A stretch of 40,542 bases of DNA from NCBI GenBank assembly GCA_016342355.1, contig JAEINP010000043.1, positions 1 through 40,542 of the forward strand, in the 5' to 3' direction. This document shows, one piece after another, positions 1-11,718 of this stretch. The DNA is from Desulfatibacillum sp. Lineage in GTDB: Bacteria > Desulfobacterota > Desulfobacteria > Desulfobacterales > Desulfatibacillaceae. Under the pieces are notes generated by a model. The model was not told the origin of the DNA. It searched no databases and saw only the letters and a program-made list of their open reading frames with translations. The stretch's first letter is position 1. Each line of letters begins with the position of its first letter. The position numbers and the translations under genes are program-made.

Positions 1-119
1 GCCAGTCCGGAGGAAGGCGCAAGGCCGAGCACAAAAAGCGCCAGGATTACCAGACCGATGATCCTGCCCAAGGAACGGCGGCGGGGCGAATTGCATTGAT
101 GATTTCCGTTACTGTTCAT
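1..119 (-). CDS. N-terminus of a PilY1-like pilus-associated protein (cut by window edge)
   Basis: Only about 39 codons are in the window. An ATG at 119 is preceded by an AGAGGT ribosome-binding site. The translated start has a polar, Arg-rich n-region (RRRSLGRI) followed by a hydrophobic stretch (GLVILALFVLGLA), which reads as a Sec signal peptide. It follows pilX directly, and in minor-pilin operons of the fimT-pilW-pilV-pilX type the next gene is usually pilY1, a large secreted tip adhesin/assembly factor. The assignment is by position and signal peptide only; no PilY1 domain is visible here. Confidence 0.55.
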   Translation of the reverse strand, partial: MNSNGNHQCNSPRRRSLGRIIGLVILALFVLGLAPSSGL

Positions 120-173
120 GTCGTCAACCTCTGGTTTTCCTGGGTGTTGCGAATAAGGGCGTGTTATGCCCTG

Positions 174-740
174 CTAATTCGAATTGCTGTCAACCTTCTC
201 TCTGGACAATTTAATTTTGTATCCCATTTGGACGATGACTTCCCCCCCCGAGCTGGCGGAACGACCAAAAATGGTATACCGAAAGGATGAGGTTTTCTCT
301 TTTCCCGAGGCGTCAAAATTGCCGTCTGGGCCGTCATACCGGACAATGAACTGGACCTGTTCCCCGGATACAATAATGGTATTGGCTTTCAAGGTGTTCC
401 AATTTTGGGAATCCTTGATATTAAATGGATTCGGGAGTTTCGCATGGAGCCAAAAGGGGCATTCGGCGTCCTCGAAATAAGATTGATCGGCTTTATCCAA
501 ATCCTGTACGGGAATATACTCGGCCTGCCTCACAGCCAACGTGCCTATACGCACGGCTGCTTCAGCCAGTGCAAAATTGGTGTTGTATATTCTCTGGCTG
601 CGTGAAATCCTCATGTCAGAGTTGGTGGTTGTCATGGCGGTAATGCCCAAAAGGGACAGGATAACCATTACCAGCAGGGCCAGCACCAGAGTGGAACCCT
701 GTTCATTGCCTATAATTTTTTTTAGTGTCTGCTGGTCCAT
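174..740 (-). CDS. pilX: PilX-like minor pilin / pilus assembly protein
   Basis: A 188-residue protein with an N-terminal cytoplasmic stretch ending in NEQGSTLVLALLVMVILSLLG, followed by TAMTTTNSDMRISRS. This is the PilX N-terminal pattern: a long hydrophobic helix without the Glu5 of major pilins, then a conserved Thr/Asn-rich and N-x-A-x-x-x-A segment (NTNFALAEAA). PilX-type proteins are part of the type IV pilus priming complex with PilV, PilW, FimT and PilY1, acting in the inner membrane and at the pilus tip. It lies 6 bp after pilV and upstream of the presumed pilY1, so it is part of one transcript. Family membership is clear; the precise role is inferred from the operon. Confidence 0.8.
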   Translation of the reverse strand: MDQQTLKKIIGNEQGSTLVLALLVMVILSLLGITAMTTTNSDMRISRSQRIYNTNFALAEAAVRIGTLAVRQAEYIPVQDLDKADQSYFEDAECPFWLHAKLPNPFNIKDSQNWNTLKANTIIVSGEQVQFIVRYDGPDGNFDASGKEKTSSFRYTIFGRSASSGGEVIVQMGYKIKLSREKVDSNSN

Positions 741-746
741 GGCATC

Positions 747-1211
747 CTAATTCTCTTTCGAATCCGCACTGGTGCGAGTGGTTATAAAGGTCATGGTTTC
801 CGTTTTTCCCTTGTTCTGGAATGTGATATCCAAAATCATATCCCTGGCCCAGGGGTCTTTTGCAGGGTTGGCGGGAATGCCATCCAGGGTTATCTGGCGG
901 GCCCCCCCTGGGCAGGAGATTTTCACGATAAAATCCATGTGATCGGCAGTGACAGTCTCCTCCGAAATCAGACCAGCCAAGACACTATATTTGCGGCCGG
1001 AAATGATTTCCAGTTGGGACTGGGCCACGAGCATGGCCACTCCGCGTTTGGAGACTGCAGTATTGGTGCCCATGGAGTTTGTCTGCATCTGAGCGGCAGC
1101 CAGAACCCCGACGCTGAGTATAGCCATGGCTACGAGCACCTCTATGAGGTAAAACCCCTGGCTGTCGGCCAAACGTTTTTTTATCTGCTGTGCGAGACTA
1201 TTTTCTTTCAT
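747..1211 (-). CDS. pilV: Type IV pilus minor pilin PilV-like
   Basis: A 154-residue prepilin-like protein. After a charged leader it carries QGFYLIEVLVAMAILSVG, the class III/PilV prepilin motif: a Gly just before the cleavage site for prepilin peptidase PilD, Glu at position 5 of the mature protein, then a hydrophobic assembly helix. The leader is long (about 18 residues). The remainder is a short globular pilin domain. PilV belongs to the minor-pilin priming complex of type IV pili. It sits between pilW (39 bp upstream) and pilX (6 bp downstream) on the same strand. Confidence 0.82.
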   Translation of the reverse strand: MKENSLAQQIKKRLADSQGFYLIEVLVAMAILSVGVLAAAQMQTNSMGTNTAVSKRGVAMLVAQSQLEIISGRKYSVLAGLISEETVTADHMDFIVKISCPGGARQITLDGIPANPAKDPWARDMILDITFQNKGKTETMTFITTRTSADSKEN

Positions 1212-1250
1212 GACCAGAAGATGCTCCGTTAGGGGTTTAGGCTTACTGCG

Positions 1251-1913
1251 CTATATCGTCTTATTTCTCATGTGGATCAGGGAGGAGGACCGGATTGAAA
1301 TAGGATTTCCTGTGACCCTGTCCGTGTATTGCGACTCAGCCTCAATGACCACATTCACATAATTAATAGCCGAGATAGTTGCGGTTGGCATTGTAGGCGT
1401 AAGCCGGTAATTGAACTGGAGATCCGTCACATTTTCCAGCAGGGTTTCCGTATGTGTCAGGCCATCTTCATATACGGCTCGGCGCATGAGGGAACCGGCG
1501 CTCAGGAAATAGGTTACATCTTCTCCAGGGCTATTGGATTTACCATCTCCTTTGAAATTACTGGTAGTTACGGTAACCCCGGCAATGGTGGTGGTGGTAT
1601 CTCCCTTGAGTTCCCCGAAGTCGCTGACAAAATTCATGCTTTGAGGCTGGGCGGAGAGCAATCCAAAATGGGCATCATCCTCGGTGTTTGGATCGCAGCC
1701 GGCCATGCGCAGGTCCCTGACGAGCATGTTCATGGCAGCCTGGATTTCCTGCTTGAGTTCCAGGCGATTCTGGTTAGTACTGTGATTTGTCGTGACAGAG
1801 TGCACGACTCCGGCCAAAGCCACGGCCACAATGCTCGATATGCCGATGTATATGATCAACTCCAGGAGTGTTACCCCGGCCTCGGCCCTGAATTTTCCCA
1901 AAGAGTTTAGCAT
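1251..1913 (-). CDS. pilW: Type IV pilus minor pilin PilW-like
   Basis: A 220-residue prepilin-like protein. Residues 12-31 read EAGVTLLELIIYIGISSIVA, giving the type III signal (Gly before the cut, Glu5 in the mature helix). The long soluble part contains two-layer beta-rich sequence typical of PilW, with QEIQAAMNMLVRDLRMAGCDP, the (M)xxLxxDLRxAG pattern common to PilW/PulJ-type minor pilins. The start ATG at 1913 lies 2 bp after the fimT stop, indicating translational coupling. Role: inner-membrane priming complex for pilus assembly. Confidence 0.82.
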   Translation of the reverse strand: MLNSLGKFRAEAGVTLLELIIYIGISSIVAVALAGVVHSVTTNHSTNQNRLELKQEIQAAMNMLVRDLRMAGCDPNTEDDAHFGLLSAQPQSMNFVSDFGELKGDTTTTIAGVTVTTSNFKGDGKSNSPGEDVTYFLSAGSLMRRAVYEDGLTHTETLLENVTDLQFNYRLTPTMPTATISAINYVNVVIEAESQYTDRVTGNPISIRSSSLIHMRNKTI

Positions 1914-1915
1914 GA

Positions 1916-2404
1916 CTACTGTATCCTTACTCGGCCTGTCAGGGACACGGTGATGGTCCTGGAGCCAGCTTTCGGGTGTTTAAGGACGACTGTATAGGCC
2001 TGTCTGGCGGTTCCATTCGATCTGAATATGACATCAGGCATGGTATCAATTTCAACCCCGCCAAACTCGGTCATTTTACGGGTTACTCCCTGAAAGGTCT
2101 GTCCTGAGGCCAGGGGGGTGGCGTCAAACAACTGGAGGGACCATTCTGTCTTTGCCACATTAGGGCCTACTCCCACATCCCGCAAAATAGAGGCCGCCCT
2201 AACCTTGGCCTCCAGAATATCGGAACGCAGCATTTGGGTCGCAGAGTTGAGCCGGTACCCGGGCACGACCACCGACAGGCCGGTCATGGCAATGGCGGCC
2301 AGTATGCCGCAAATGCCGACAACCACCATTAGTTCCATCAGGGAGAAGCCCCTTTGGGATAAAAATTTAGTTTGGGATGGGGCGGAAATAAAGAGCATAT
2401 TCAC
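1916..2404 (-). CDS. fimT: Minor pilin of the FimT/GspH family
   Basis: A 162-residue prepilin. The cleavage region RGFSLMELMVVVGICGILAA has Gly at -1 and Glu at +5, followed by a GspH/FimT-like C-terminal domain (SLTGRVRI at the end matches the usual final beta strand). The first codon is GTG at 2404; an ATG two codons later (2398) is an alternative, and neither has a strong Shine-Dalgarno. First gene of a five-gene operon fimT-pilW-pilV-pilX-pilY1. A candidate sigma-54 promoter lies about 55-70 bp upstream. Confidence 0.8.
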   Translation of the reverse strand: MNMLFISAPSQTKFLSQRGFSLMELMVVVGICGILAAIAMTGLSVVVPGYRLNSATQMLRSDILEAKVRAASILRDVGVGPNVAKTEWSLQLFDATPLASGQTFQGVTRKMTEFGGVEIDTMPDVIFRSNGTARQAYTVVLKHPKAGSRTITVSLTGRVRIQ

Positions 2405-2458
2405 CGTGCCTGTCAGGGTTTTTTGTAGCCTTCATAGGCAAAAGGGCATCATGGCAAA

Positions 2459-2474
2459 TGCACAGCATCCGCCA
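2459..2474 (-). promoter_or_regulatory. Candidate sigma-54 (-24/-12) promoter of the minor-pilin operon
   Basis: On the minus strand TGGCGGATGCTGTGCA keeps the GG and GC dinucleotides at the required 10-bp separation (TGGC ... TGCA). The predicted start is about 45 bp before the fimT start codon. An overlapping TGGCACAACT lies a few bases upstream but lacks GC at the correct distance. Type IV pilin genes in Geobacter and other bacteria are often RpoN-dependent, which fits. Sequence match only. Confidence 0.4.
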
Positions 2475-2593
2475 GTTGTGCCAGATATAGCAAAGGTTAA
2501 TGAAGTGCGCAATGAGTCATTTCACACAATAAATATGAAATAGATCACACTTTACGGAGGAAAACATAAAAATTCCGCATAAAACACGTTAGA

Positions 2594-2620
2594 TCTTTCC
2601 AGCCCTAAGCCCTGGAAAGA
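2594..2620. repeat. 9-bp perfect inverted repeat between the TPR lipoprotein and pilin operons
   Basis: TCTTTCCAG, a 9-base loop, then CTGGAAAGA. It starts just after the stop of the TPR lipoprotein gene (minus strand) and could fold in its 3' UTR, but it is not followed by a U tract. It is also about 120 bp upstream of the candidate sigma-54 promoter of fimT, a usual distance for an enhancer-binding site. Either role is possible. Confidence 0.5.
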
Positions 2621-2642
2621 CGCCGGGGATGGATAATTTTAT

Positions 2643-3449
2643 CTACCAGGTGGTTTGGAGTGTGCGAATTTTGGCAGTGGCCTTGGCGCAAACCTCTGAA
2701 TCAGGGGTCAGGACGCACACCTTATCCCAGGCCTGCTGAGCCTTGGAGCGGTGACCGGACCTGAGATAGGCTTCTCCCAGTTCAAAATAGGCTTCGGCGA
2801 AATTTGGCGCTAAAAGCACAGCTTTTTCAAGAGCGTACAAGGCTTTTTGAGAGTTTCCATCTTCCAGGTACACTTTGCCAAGACCGCGCCATCCCTGCGC
2901 ATAGCCCGGTGACTGGTCCACGGACATGAGATAGTATTCTCTGGCTTTATCCAGATCTCCCTTGCTGAAATACGCCCAGCCCAGGTTGGCGGCGGGTTTC
3001 CAGGGCGTGGGATAGGTGAGGTCGGCCAGGAGGTCCTGGAATACGGTGATGGCATTATCCCACTGCTCCAACTCCAGATAGGCGCAGCCCAGGTTGTTTT
3101 TGGAGCTGAGATATCCCGGGTCAAGTTTTACAGCCTGATTAAAATGCTCCAGAGCTTCCTGGGGACGGCCCAAGGTCAAGAGGACCAGTCCCAAATAGTC
3201 CTGGACTTTCACGTTTTTCGGGTCCAGTTGCTCGGCCTTGAGAAATTCGCGCAAGGCCGCCCTTGATTGACCCTCGTTCATGAGGACCACACCCAGTTCC
3301 CGGGTGGCTTCCACCTGTTTTCCCACGTTAGGAGAGGATTTGGAGGCGCAACCCTGGATGGAAACTATAATCAAAAAGCCTAAAAAGGCGATAGCCAGCG
3401 GGGCTTTGGCGGCTGTCAGCAAATTAAGGCGCCCACGGTTTGACTTCAT
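2643..3449 (-). CDS. TPR-repeat lipoprotein, PilF/PilW-like pilotin candidate
   Basis: About 268 residues. The start chosen is the ATG at 3449 because GGAGGG lies directly upstream; an upstream in-frame TTG at 3464 would swallow that site. The N-terminus has a basic region, a hydrophobic segment (APLAIAFLGFLIIVSIQ) and a lipobox ending GC-A-S, so it is a predicted outer-membrane lipoprotein. The rest is about six tetratricopeptide repeats (for example NLGCAYLELEQWDNAITVF, GWAYFSKGDLDKAREYYL). The architecture and location next to minor-pilin genes match the TPR lipoproteins that assist secretin assembly in type IV pili. It may be translated with the preceding LysM gene (gap 16 bp). General TPR lipoprotein is secure; a pilotin role is inferred. 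Confidence 0.8.
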   Translation of the reverse strand: MKSNRGRLNLLTAAKAPLAIAFLGFLIIVSIQGCASKSSPNVGKQVEATRELGVVLMNEGQSRAALREFLKAEQLDPKNVKVQDYLGLVLLTLGRPQEALEHFNQAVKLDPGYLSSKNNLGCAYLELEQWDNAITVFQDLLADLTYPTPWKPAANLGWAYFSKGDLDKAREYYLMSVDQSPGYAQGWRGLGKVYLEDGNSQKALYALEKAVLLAPNFAEAYFELGEAYLRSGHRSKAQQAWDKVCVLTPDSEVCAKATAKIRTLQTTW

Positions 3450-5281
3450 AAATCTTCCCTCCAATTCATTGTTTTACCAGAATGACGCTAATCCCTTTAT
3501 CTAACAGGAAAGAGATAATCATATCATGGAGAGGCTCTTCTGTCACCAGAACAGGCTGATACAGGCCTTCCGGCAGCAGCAAGCCGGGAATTCTCAGGGA
3601 GGGGCAGGAGTCTCTGGTACGGGGGGCTGCCAGAAATTCCGGGTCCCACTGATAATCCAGGCCCAGCTTTCGGGCCAGGTTCCGGCTCCCGTTCAGTGCG
3701 TCCTCCATGGTTGAAATTCGCACCAATTCAAAGCCCATTGTTTTCAGGGTATCGTGAGCTTGTCCGCCCATGGTTCCGAAATCCAGCAGCATCTCCTTGC
3801 CATCAGGTGTACGCAAGCGGTTGACCACGGTTTCCACCTGAAAACCTGCATAGGGAAAGCTGAACGGCATGTTTTCGGAATAGTCCGCCCCCAGCGCCCT
3901 CATGAGTGCGGAAACCATCAGGCGGGGCGTGGGATGATCCAGAAGCACCCGGTTGGCCTTGGGCGTTGACGGGTTGTCTGCCTGCTCCTCCCGGACCGGC
4001 TCGGGCAAGTCTCCGGGAAAGATGTCTGAAATCCTGATGGCGTTATCGGCAAAATAGCGGACCAGGTCGGGGTGACAGGTTTCTTTGGGGTCTTCGATCC
4101 AGGTGATGGCCACATACTGGTATTGTCCTTGGCCGGGCAGCACCAGGTGGCTATGGACCGAGACTTCCACGTTACCGTCAGCAAAGGAAAGGTCAACTTT
4201 ATCCGGCCTAAGGCCAGCCTTTGCCATGATTTTACCCAGGAGCATGTCCGGGGAGGCCTGTGGGGGCAATTCAAACGCTTCCACGGATCCCCACATCTTA
4301 TTTACGGCCAATTTCTCCTCTTTAGTCAGGCTGGTTTGCTCCCCAAGGAGCATAAATCTGCCGTCTGGCATCCGCAGGACCGGATGCTTGGAGAGATCCA
4401 ATTTCAGGTCTTCCTTTCCGACCCGGGGGAAATAGTAGATCCCCTTGTTCATGACCATGCCGCCCATGGCGCTGATGGCGTCCTCAAGGGGGTTGAGGGC
4501 ATTTTCCGGCCTGACATTGACGAGAGGGGGTTGGACGGGCATCGGCGGCGGACTGAGGGCGACCTCTTCCAGGGTATTCTCTTCCGGCCCGGGAACAGGC
4601 GAGTTAAAACCTTTCTCGGAAAGGGGTTCCGCACTGGTTGTCATATCAGGTTCACGGGCGCCGCCTGTTTCGGATATGGGCAGGGTGATCTGTTGCCCTG
4701 CATAGATGCGATGAACGTTCTCGATATTGGGGTTAAGCTCCTTGAACCTTGCCATGGCTTCCATATAGGATGGGGTGCCTATGCCCCCAAAACGCGGGGA
4801 AATAATTCCGGACAGGGTGTCACCTCGAGCGACCGTATATTTTTCGTAGTGCTCCACCAGAACCTCGTCCTGGACCGGGGGCAGGTATTCCGGTTCCTGG
4901 GAGGTGACCAAAGGCAGAGTGACGGATCCTGTGCCTTGCTCGGGCAGGGTGCCCGGGGGCATTTTTTTCAGGGGGATCAGAAGGAACTGGCCGGGAAAAA
5001 TGCGGTTTACATCCTTGACCCTGGGATTGATCGCCTTGAAAATACTTAGAAATTCGGGAAAGTCATCCACGGAAATCTGCCCCCGCAGGCGCAGTAACTC
5101 TATAATGTGGTCGCCTTTTTGCACCACATAGGCGTCACAAAGGATATCCTCCCCAAAAGCCTGGTGGATTTCATAATCCTTATATAGGACTGTAGACCAT
5201 CCCGCGCCAGGGAACACCACGCATACCATCGCCAGGGCCAGCACGCACAGGCCGACCCCCTTGGCGATGATGCGTTTGTTT

Positions 5282-8070
<2,789 letters not shown>

Positions 8071-8192
8071 TTATGGAATATTGTGGCCAGCCATCTGGGC
8101 CGAGCCATGTTTTAAAGGGCAAATTGCAATACCCAAACCGAGGTTCCCGTTATTTTGAAGTACCATGAGCGCCCGAGTTTAGTCAATGATTA

Positions 8193-8223
8193 TTGCAAGT
8201 TGACTTTCTTAACCACATATGAT
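8193..8223 (+). promoter_or_regulatory. Weak candidate promoter for the 5-formyl-THF cyclo-ligase gene
   Basis: TATGAT at 8218-8223 is a good -10 match; TTGCAA at 8193-8198 is a possible -35 but the 19-bp spacer is long. A TTGACT at 8200-8205 is too close (12 bp). It lies in the serS/fau divergent region. Confidence 0.25.
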
Positions 8224-8271
8224 ATCGATTTAACCTTGTATTTTCATAAAAGGCTAAACGGAGACAGCCCT

Positions 8272-8859
8272 ATGGAAGATGTTAGGATCAAGAAGCGCGA
8301 AGTCCGTACCCAAGTCCTTAATATCCGAGAGGCAATGGATTCGGTTGAGTACGGCAAAAAAAGCGCCGCTATTGAGGAAAGACTTCTGGACTTTGCCAAT
8401 TTCCAGGAATCCAATACCCTTTTAATGTACAGCCCCTATAGAAAGGAACCGAATTCCAAGGGAGCTATCCTGGAGAGTTTCAGTATGGGGAAGGTGGTTC
8501 TTCTTCCCGTTGTCCACCCCAAGCGCCAGGAGTTTATTACATTCAAGGTGGAGAACCTGGAGGGCGATATGCGGGAAGGCTCGGGCGGAAAAATAGAGCC
8601 GGATCCTAAAATCTGCAAGCCTGTGCCCCTTCGTTTTATAGAACTGGCCATTATTCCCGGAATCGCCTTTGATGAAAGGGGGGGCCGCCTTGGATACGGA
8701 GAAGGCTATTACGATAAGCTGATCCCCCTGCTTCCCGCCACCACCCGCAAGGTGGCAGTCGCCTTTGAGTGCCAATTGCTGAACCAGGTGCCCATGGAAG
8801 CCCATGACAAATATGTGGATATCATCATTACGGAAGATAGGGTCATCTATAAGATATGA
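8272..8859 (+). CDS. 5-formyltetrahydrofolate cyclo-ligase
   Basis: 195 residues. The enzyme (MTHFS, YgfA/Fau family) converts 5-formyl-THF to 5,10-methenyl-THF using ATP, returning stored folate to the one-carbon pool. The signature RGGRLGYGEGYYDKL near residue 135 is the conserved RGxRLGxGxGYYD motif, and the N-terminal Lys/Arg-rich KKREVR fits the ATP-binding start. I chose the ATG at 8272 because GGAG sits 8 nt upstream; the open frame continues 39 codons further up but without homology or ribosome-binding site. The next gene overlaps by 4 bp. Confidence 0.9.
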   Translation: MEDVRIKKREVRTQVLNIREAMDSVEYGKKSAAIEERLLDFANFQESNTLLMYSPYRKEPNSKGAILESFSMGKVVLLPVVHPKRQEFITFKVENLEGDMREGSGGKIEPDPKICKPVPLRFIELAIIPGIAFDERGGRLGYGEGYYDKLIPLLPATTRKVAVAFECQLLNQVPMEAHDKYVDIIITEDRVIYKI

Positions 8860-9296
8860 GTGAAACAGAATTCACCCTTACGGGCTGGAAAGCCATAGTC
8901 GCTGTTATCATTGCAGTCGCTGTGGGCGGATATAGCCTTGTTATGCGAAACGCCACCCTGGACACCCAGGCCAGGGATGTGATCAGCACCTGGATCGCCG
9001 CAGAGTATGCCAGCAAGGCCCTTACCAAGTGGGAAGGGGCGGACTACGCCCAAAATCCCCAACTGGCGGAACAAAGCGCCGAAGAAATCCTGGCCGCCAC
9101 CCGGGTGACCATTCCTTCCATCAAAGCCAAGGGCAGTAAACGGGAACCCATCGTGAGGGTGAAAATCCTTGTGGACGGCCAGCCCCCTGCCGACGGCAAG
9201 GGCACCCGCTATTACAAAATGAAATTCTCCCCCATGACCGGTTGGACCATGGGCCACAAGGTCACGGCTTTTTCTTATTACACCAAGTTATTTTAG
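8856..9296 (+). CDS. Small membrane-anchored protein of unknown function
   Basis: 146 residues. One N-terminal membrane helix (about residues 11-29, WKAIVAVIIAVAVGGYSLV), then a soluble domain likely on the periplasmic side. No catalytic motif recognised. The start ATG overlaps the cyclo-ligase stop by 4 bp (ATGA), so the two are translationally coupled. Codon usage and base composition match neighbouring genes. It is not a family I can name. Confidence 0.7.
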   Translation: MSETEFTLTGWKAIVAVIIAVAVGGYSLVMRNATLDTQARDVISTWIAAEYASKALTKWEGADYAQNPQLAEQSAEEILAATRVTIPSIKAKGSKREPIVRVKILVDGQPPADGKGTRYYKMKFSPMTGWTMGHKVTAFSYYTKLF

Positions 9297-9615
9297 AATG
9301 GCACATTTTCCCCGGACATCACTTTTAGCAGCTTTTTGAGCTGAATCAATTTGTTACAATAATCGCACAACAGAACTTCCCAATAGATTTGCAGTGCTGT
9401 TCTCAGGGCTTTTCTTCGCGCTTTTACCATTATGTGTGGAAGGGGAGTTGCCATGAAGAAATATAACGAACTTTGCCTCGAAGATATTATGTCTGCCATC
9501 GATTTTTTGGAATAACCGACTTCATAAACAGAACCAATGCTGAATAACGTGCGGGTCAGGTATGTTCGGAACTCCGCGGCAATGAGTGATAAAGACCCAA
9601 CTAGTAAGATGGGCG
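9297..9615. other. 319-bp gap between convergent genes; no confident gene
   Basis: AT-richer than its surroundings. I find no tRNA, clear terminator or conserved gene. The only notable item is a 20-codon plus-strand ORF at 9453-9515 with a good ribosome-binding site (separate entry). A minus-strand open frame starting GTG at 9619 lacks any recognisable domain. Confidence 0.5.
9453..9515 (+). CDS. Possible 20-residue small ORF
   Basis: ATG at 9453 with GGGGAG six nt upstream encodes MKKYNELCLEDIMSAIDFLE and then TAA. The acidic, helix-like composition and well-placed ribosome-binding site look gene-like, but the length is too short to judge. It may be the beginning of a decayed gene. Low confidence. 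Confidence 0.2.
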   Translation: MKKYNELCLEDIMSAIDFLE

Positions 9616-11298
9616 TCACACTTCCAGGACCATGGGGACAATGACGGGCTTGCGGCGGATGACGTAGTTGAAAAAGCGGCGGAGGGTTTGCTGGATGGCG
9701 GCTTCAATCATGGGGATTCGTTCCGGGCCGGAAAGGTCCAGTTGTTCCACGGCGTCCATGATCACGCATTGGGCGTCCTGGAGCAGGTGGCCTTTTTCGT
9801 CCTCAAACACAAAGCCCCGGGAGATGAGTTCCGGGCCGTAAATGACCACGCCAGTATCCTGGTCCAGGATCATGGTAGCCACCACCATCCCGTGTTCGGA
9901 CAAGGCCCGGCGGTCCTTGAGGACCTTGCGGCCCACGTCGCCCACACCCTTGCCGTCCACGAATGTACGGCCAGTATCCACGGAGTCTCCGATCCAGCCC
10001 ACCTCGTCGACAAAATTGATCACATTACCGTTTTGGGCCAGAAGGATGCGCTTTTTCGGGATTCCCACTTTTTCGGCCAACCGGGCATGGTGCAAAAGGT
10101 GCCGGTATTCCCCGTGAATGGGGATAAAATGGCGCGGCCGGGTCAGGTGGATCATGAGCTTGAGTTCTTCGCGGAAAGCATGGCCTGAAACATGGATGGC
10201 TGAAATTTTTTCGTAGATCACCTCTGCGCCCCGGCGGTAGAGATTGTTGATAATGCCTGTTATGGCCTTTTCGTTCCCCGGGATAAACTTGGAGGACAGG
10301 ATAACCGTGTCCCCTTTTTTGATTTTGATTTGCTTGTGGGCCCCTGCTGCAATACGGGCCAGGGCGCTCATGGGTTCCCCCTGGCTTCCCGTGGTGACCA
10401 TGAGGACTTCGTTGTCATCGTAGTCCGAGACCTGGGACACGTCGATCTGCATACCCTTGGGGATTTTAATGTAGCCCAGTTCCTGGGCGATACGGATGCT
10501 CACTTCTATGCTGCGGCCGTTAAAGACGATTTTTTTGTCTGTATTGGCGGCAATATTCACAATCTGGGCGAGCCTGGGCACGTTGGAGGCAAACAAGGCC
10601 ACAATCACGCGGCCGGAACTGTCCGCCACCGCTTTTTCCAGAGTGCCCCCGATTTCGCTTTCGGAAAGGGTATAACCTTCTTTTTCCGCATTGGTGGAGT
10701 CGGAGAGAAGAACCAGGACCCCTTCCTCCCCCAACTGGGCCAGACGGCTGACGTCCGTGGCTTCGTCATCAAGCTGGCCGTGGGTGATTTTAAAGTCACC
10801 GGTATGGATGACCAGACCTGCGGGAGTTCGGATGGCCAGGCTTACGCCGTCCACCACGCTATGGGAGGCTCGGATAAACTCGATTTCAAAGGGACCTACG
10901 GTAAAGTGCTCGCGGGGTTTGATTTCATGGAGCCGCACCTTGTTGAGCAAATCGCGTTCTTCCAGCTTGTGGCTGACCAGCGCCATGGTAAAGGGCGTTG
11001 CGTAGACGGGGGCAGGAACATCCTTGATCACAAAGGGCAGCGCGCCTATATGGTCCTCGTGGCAATGGGTGAGGACAATGGCGGCAACGCGGTCCTTGTT
11101 TTCCCGCAGGTATTCGTAGTCCGGGATGACGATATCCACGCCCAGCATGTAATCCTCGGGGAACATGAGGCCGCTGTCCACCACCAGGATGGTTCCGTCA
11201 TACTCGAAGACCGTCATATTAAGCCCGATCTCGCCCAGCCCGCCCAGGGGGATTATCCGCAGGGCTTTGGATTGTTCGGGGGATTCCTGGGGCTCCAT
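9616..11298 (-). CDS. rnj: Ribonuclease J (metallo-beta-lactamase/beta-CASP RNase)
   Basis: About 560 residues, the usual RNase J length. It processes and degrades RNA in the cytoplasm with endo- and 5'-3' exonuclease activity. Visible: IIPLGGLGEIG at the start, the zinc motif HCHEDH (residues 78-83), downstream metal ligands (HTGDFKI), and beta-CASP signatures VSGHAFREELKLMI and HFIPIHGEYRHL. The start chosen is the ATG at 11298 (weak AGAG upstream); the open frame goes back to 11379, but that would overlap the upstream gene by 41 bp and exceed the family's usual N-terminus. An ATG at 11316 is the main alternative. Confidence 0.93.
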   Translation of the reverse strand: MEPQESPEQSKALRIIPLGGLGEIGLNMTVFEYDGTILVVDSGLMFPEDYMLGVDIVIPDYEYLRENKDRVAAIVLTHCHEDHIGALPFVIKDVPAPVYATPFTMALVSHKLEERDLLNKVRLHEIKPREHFTVGPFEIEFIRASHSVVDGVSLAIRTPAGLVIHTGDFKITHGQLDDEATDVSRLAQLGEEGVLVLLSDSTNAEKEGYTLSESEIGGTLEKAVADSSGRVIVALFASNVPRLAQIVNIAANTDKKIVFNGRSIEVSIRIAQELGYIKIPKGMQIDVSQVSDYDDNEVLMVTTGSQGEPMSALARIAAGAHKQIKIKKGDTVILSSKFIPGNEKAITGIINNLYRRGAEVIYEKISAIHVSGHAFREELKLMIHLTRPRHFIPIHGEYRHLLHHARLAEKVGIPKKRILLAQNGNVINFVDEVGWIGDSVDTGRTFVDGKGVGDVGRKVLKDRRALSEHGMVVATMILDQDTGVVIYGPELISRGFVFEDEKGHLLQDAQCVIMDAVEQLDLSGPERIPMIEAAIQQTLRRFFNYVIRRKPVIVPMVLEV

Positions 11299-11338
11299 GG
11301 TGTTTTTCTCTTTCATCGGTATTTGTATGATTTGTTGA

Positions 11339-11671
11339 TCAGACGGATATTCCCAGACGCTCCAGCGTGGCATCCACAAAATCCATCATCCATTCCCGTT
11401 GTTTTTTATCGGCATAGCCCATGCACTGGCACCGGACCTTTGCCAGGGTTCGCACCAGCAATTCCGCGCTGAGAGTGGTGTAATCCAGTTCCAGGGCGAA
11501 GCAGTGCGGTTGGCACTCTGTGTGCGCAGCCTGAACGGGGTTGAGCAGTTCCTCGTCCACGGGAATCCAGTATATGCCGCCCATGAGGGCCGGCCCATGT
11601 TTTTCGTCCAGAAAATTTTTCAAACTTTCAAAGTCATTGGGCCGCAACTGATCGATAACGTATTGTTTCAA
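11339..11671 (-). CDS. Conserved small protein of unknown function
   Basis: 110 residues, acidic and soluble, no signal peptide or membrane helix. Contains KNFLDEKHGPALMGGIYWIP and a Cys/His pair region (HTECQPHCFALEL, then RCQCMGY). I do not recognise a named family. It lies between the O6-alkylguanine methyltransferase gene (47 bp upstream) and rnj (40 bp downstream) on the same strand, so it is likely in that transcript. The clustered Cys and His residues could bind a metal, but that is speculation. Confidence 0.7.
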   Translation of the reverse strand: MKQYVIDQLRPNDFESLKNFLDEKHGPALMGGIYWIPVDEELLNPVQAAHTECQPHCFALELDYTTLSAELLVRTLAKVRCQCMGYADKKQREWMMDFVDATLERLGISV

Positions 11672-11718
11672 ACCAACCTCTCAAAAACTTGTAACTCATT
11701 AAAAAGATTTGTATGTTT

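Noticed and set aside
2474-2483. TGGCACAACT as a -24 element for fimT
   Set aside because: GC is not found at the right distance (GG occurs there); the overlapping TGGC-N8-TGCA fits better.
9293-9619. 108-residue minus-strand frame overlapping the rnj stop by GTGA
   Set aside because: The overlap looks like coupling, but the protein has no recognisable motif, atypical composition, and the first 50 residues read like non-coding sequence.
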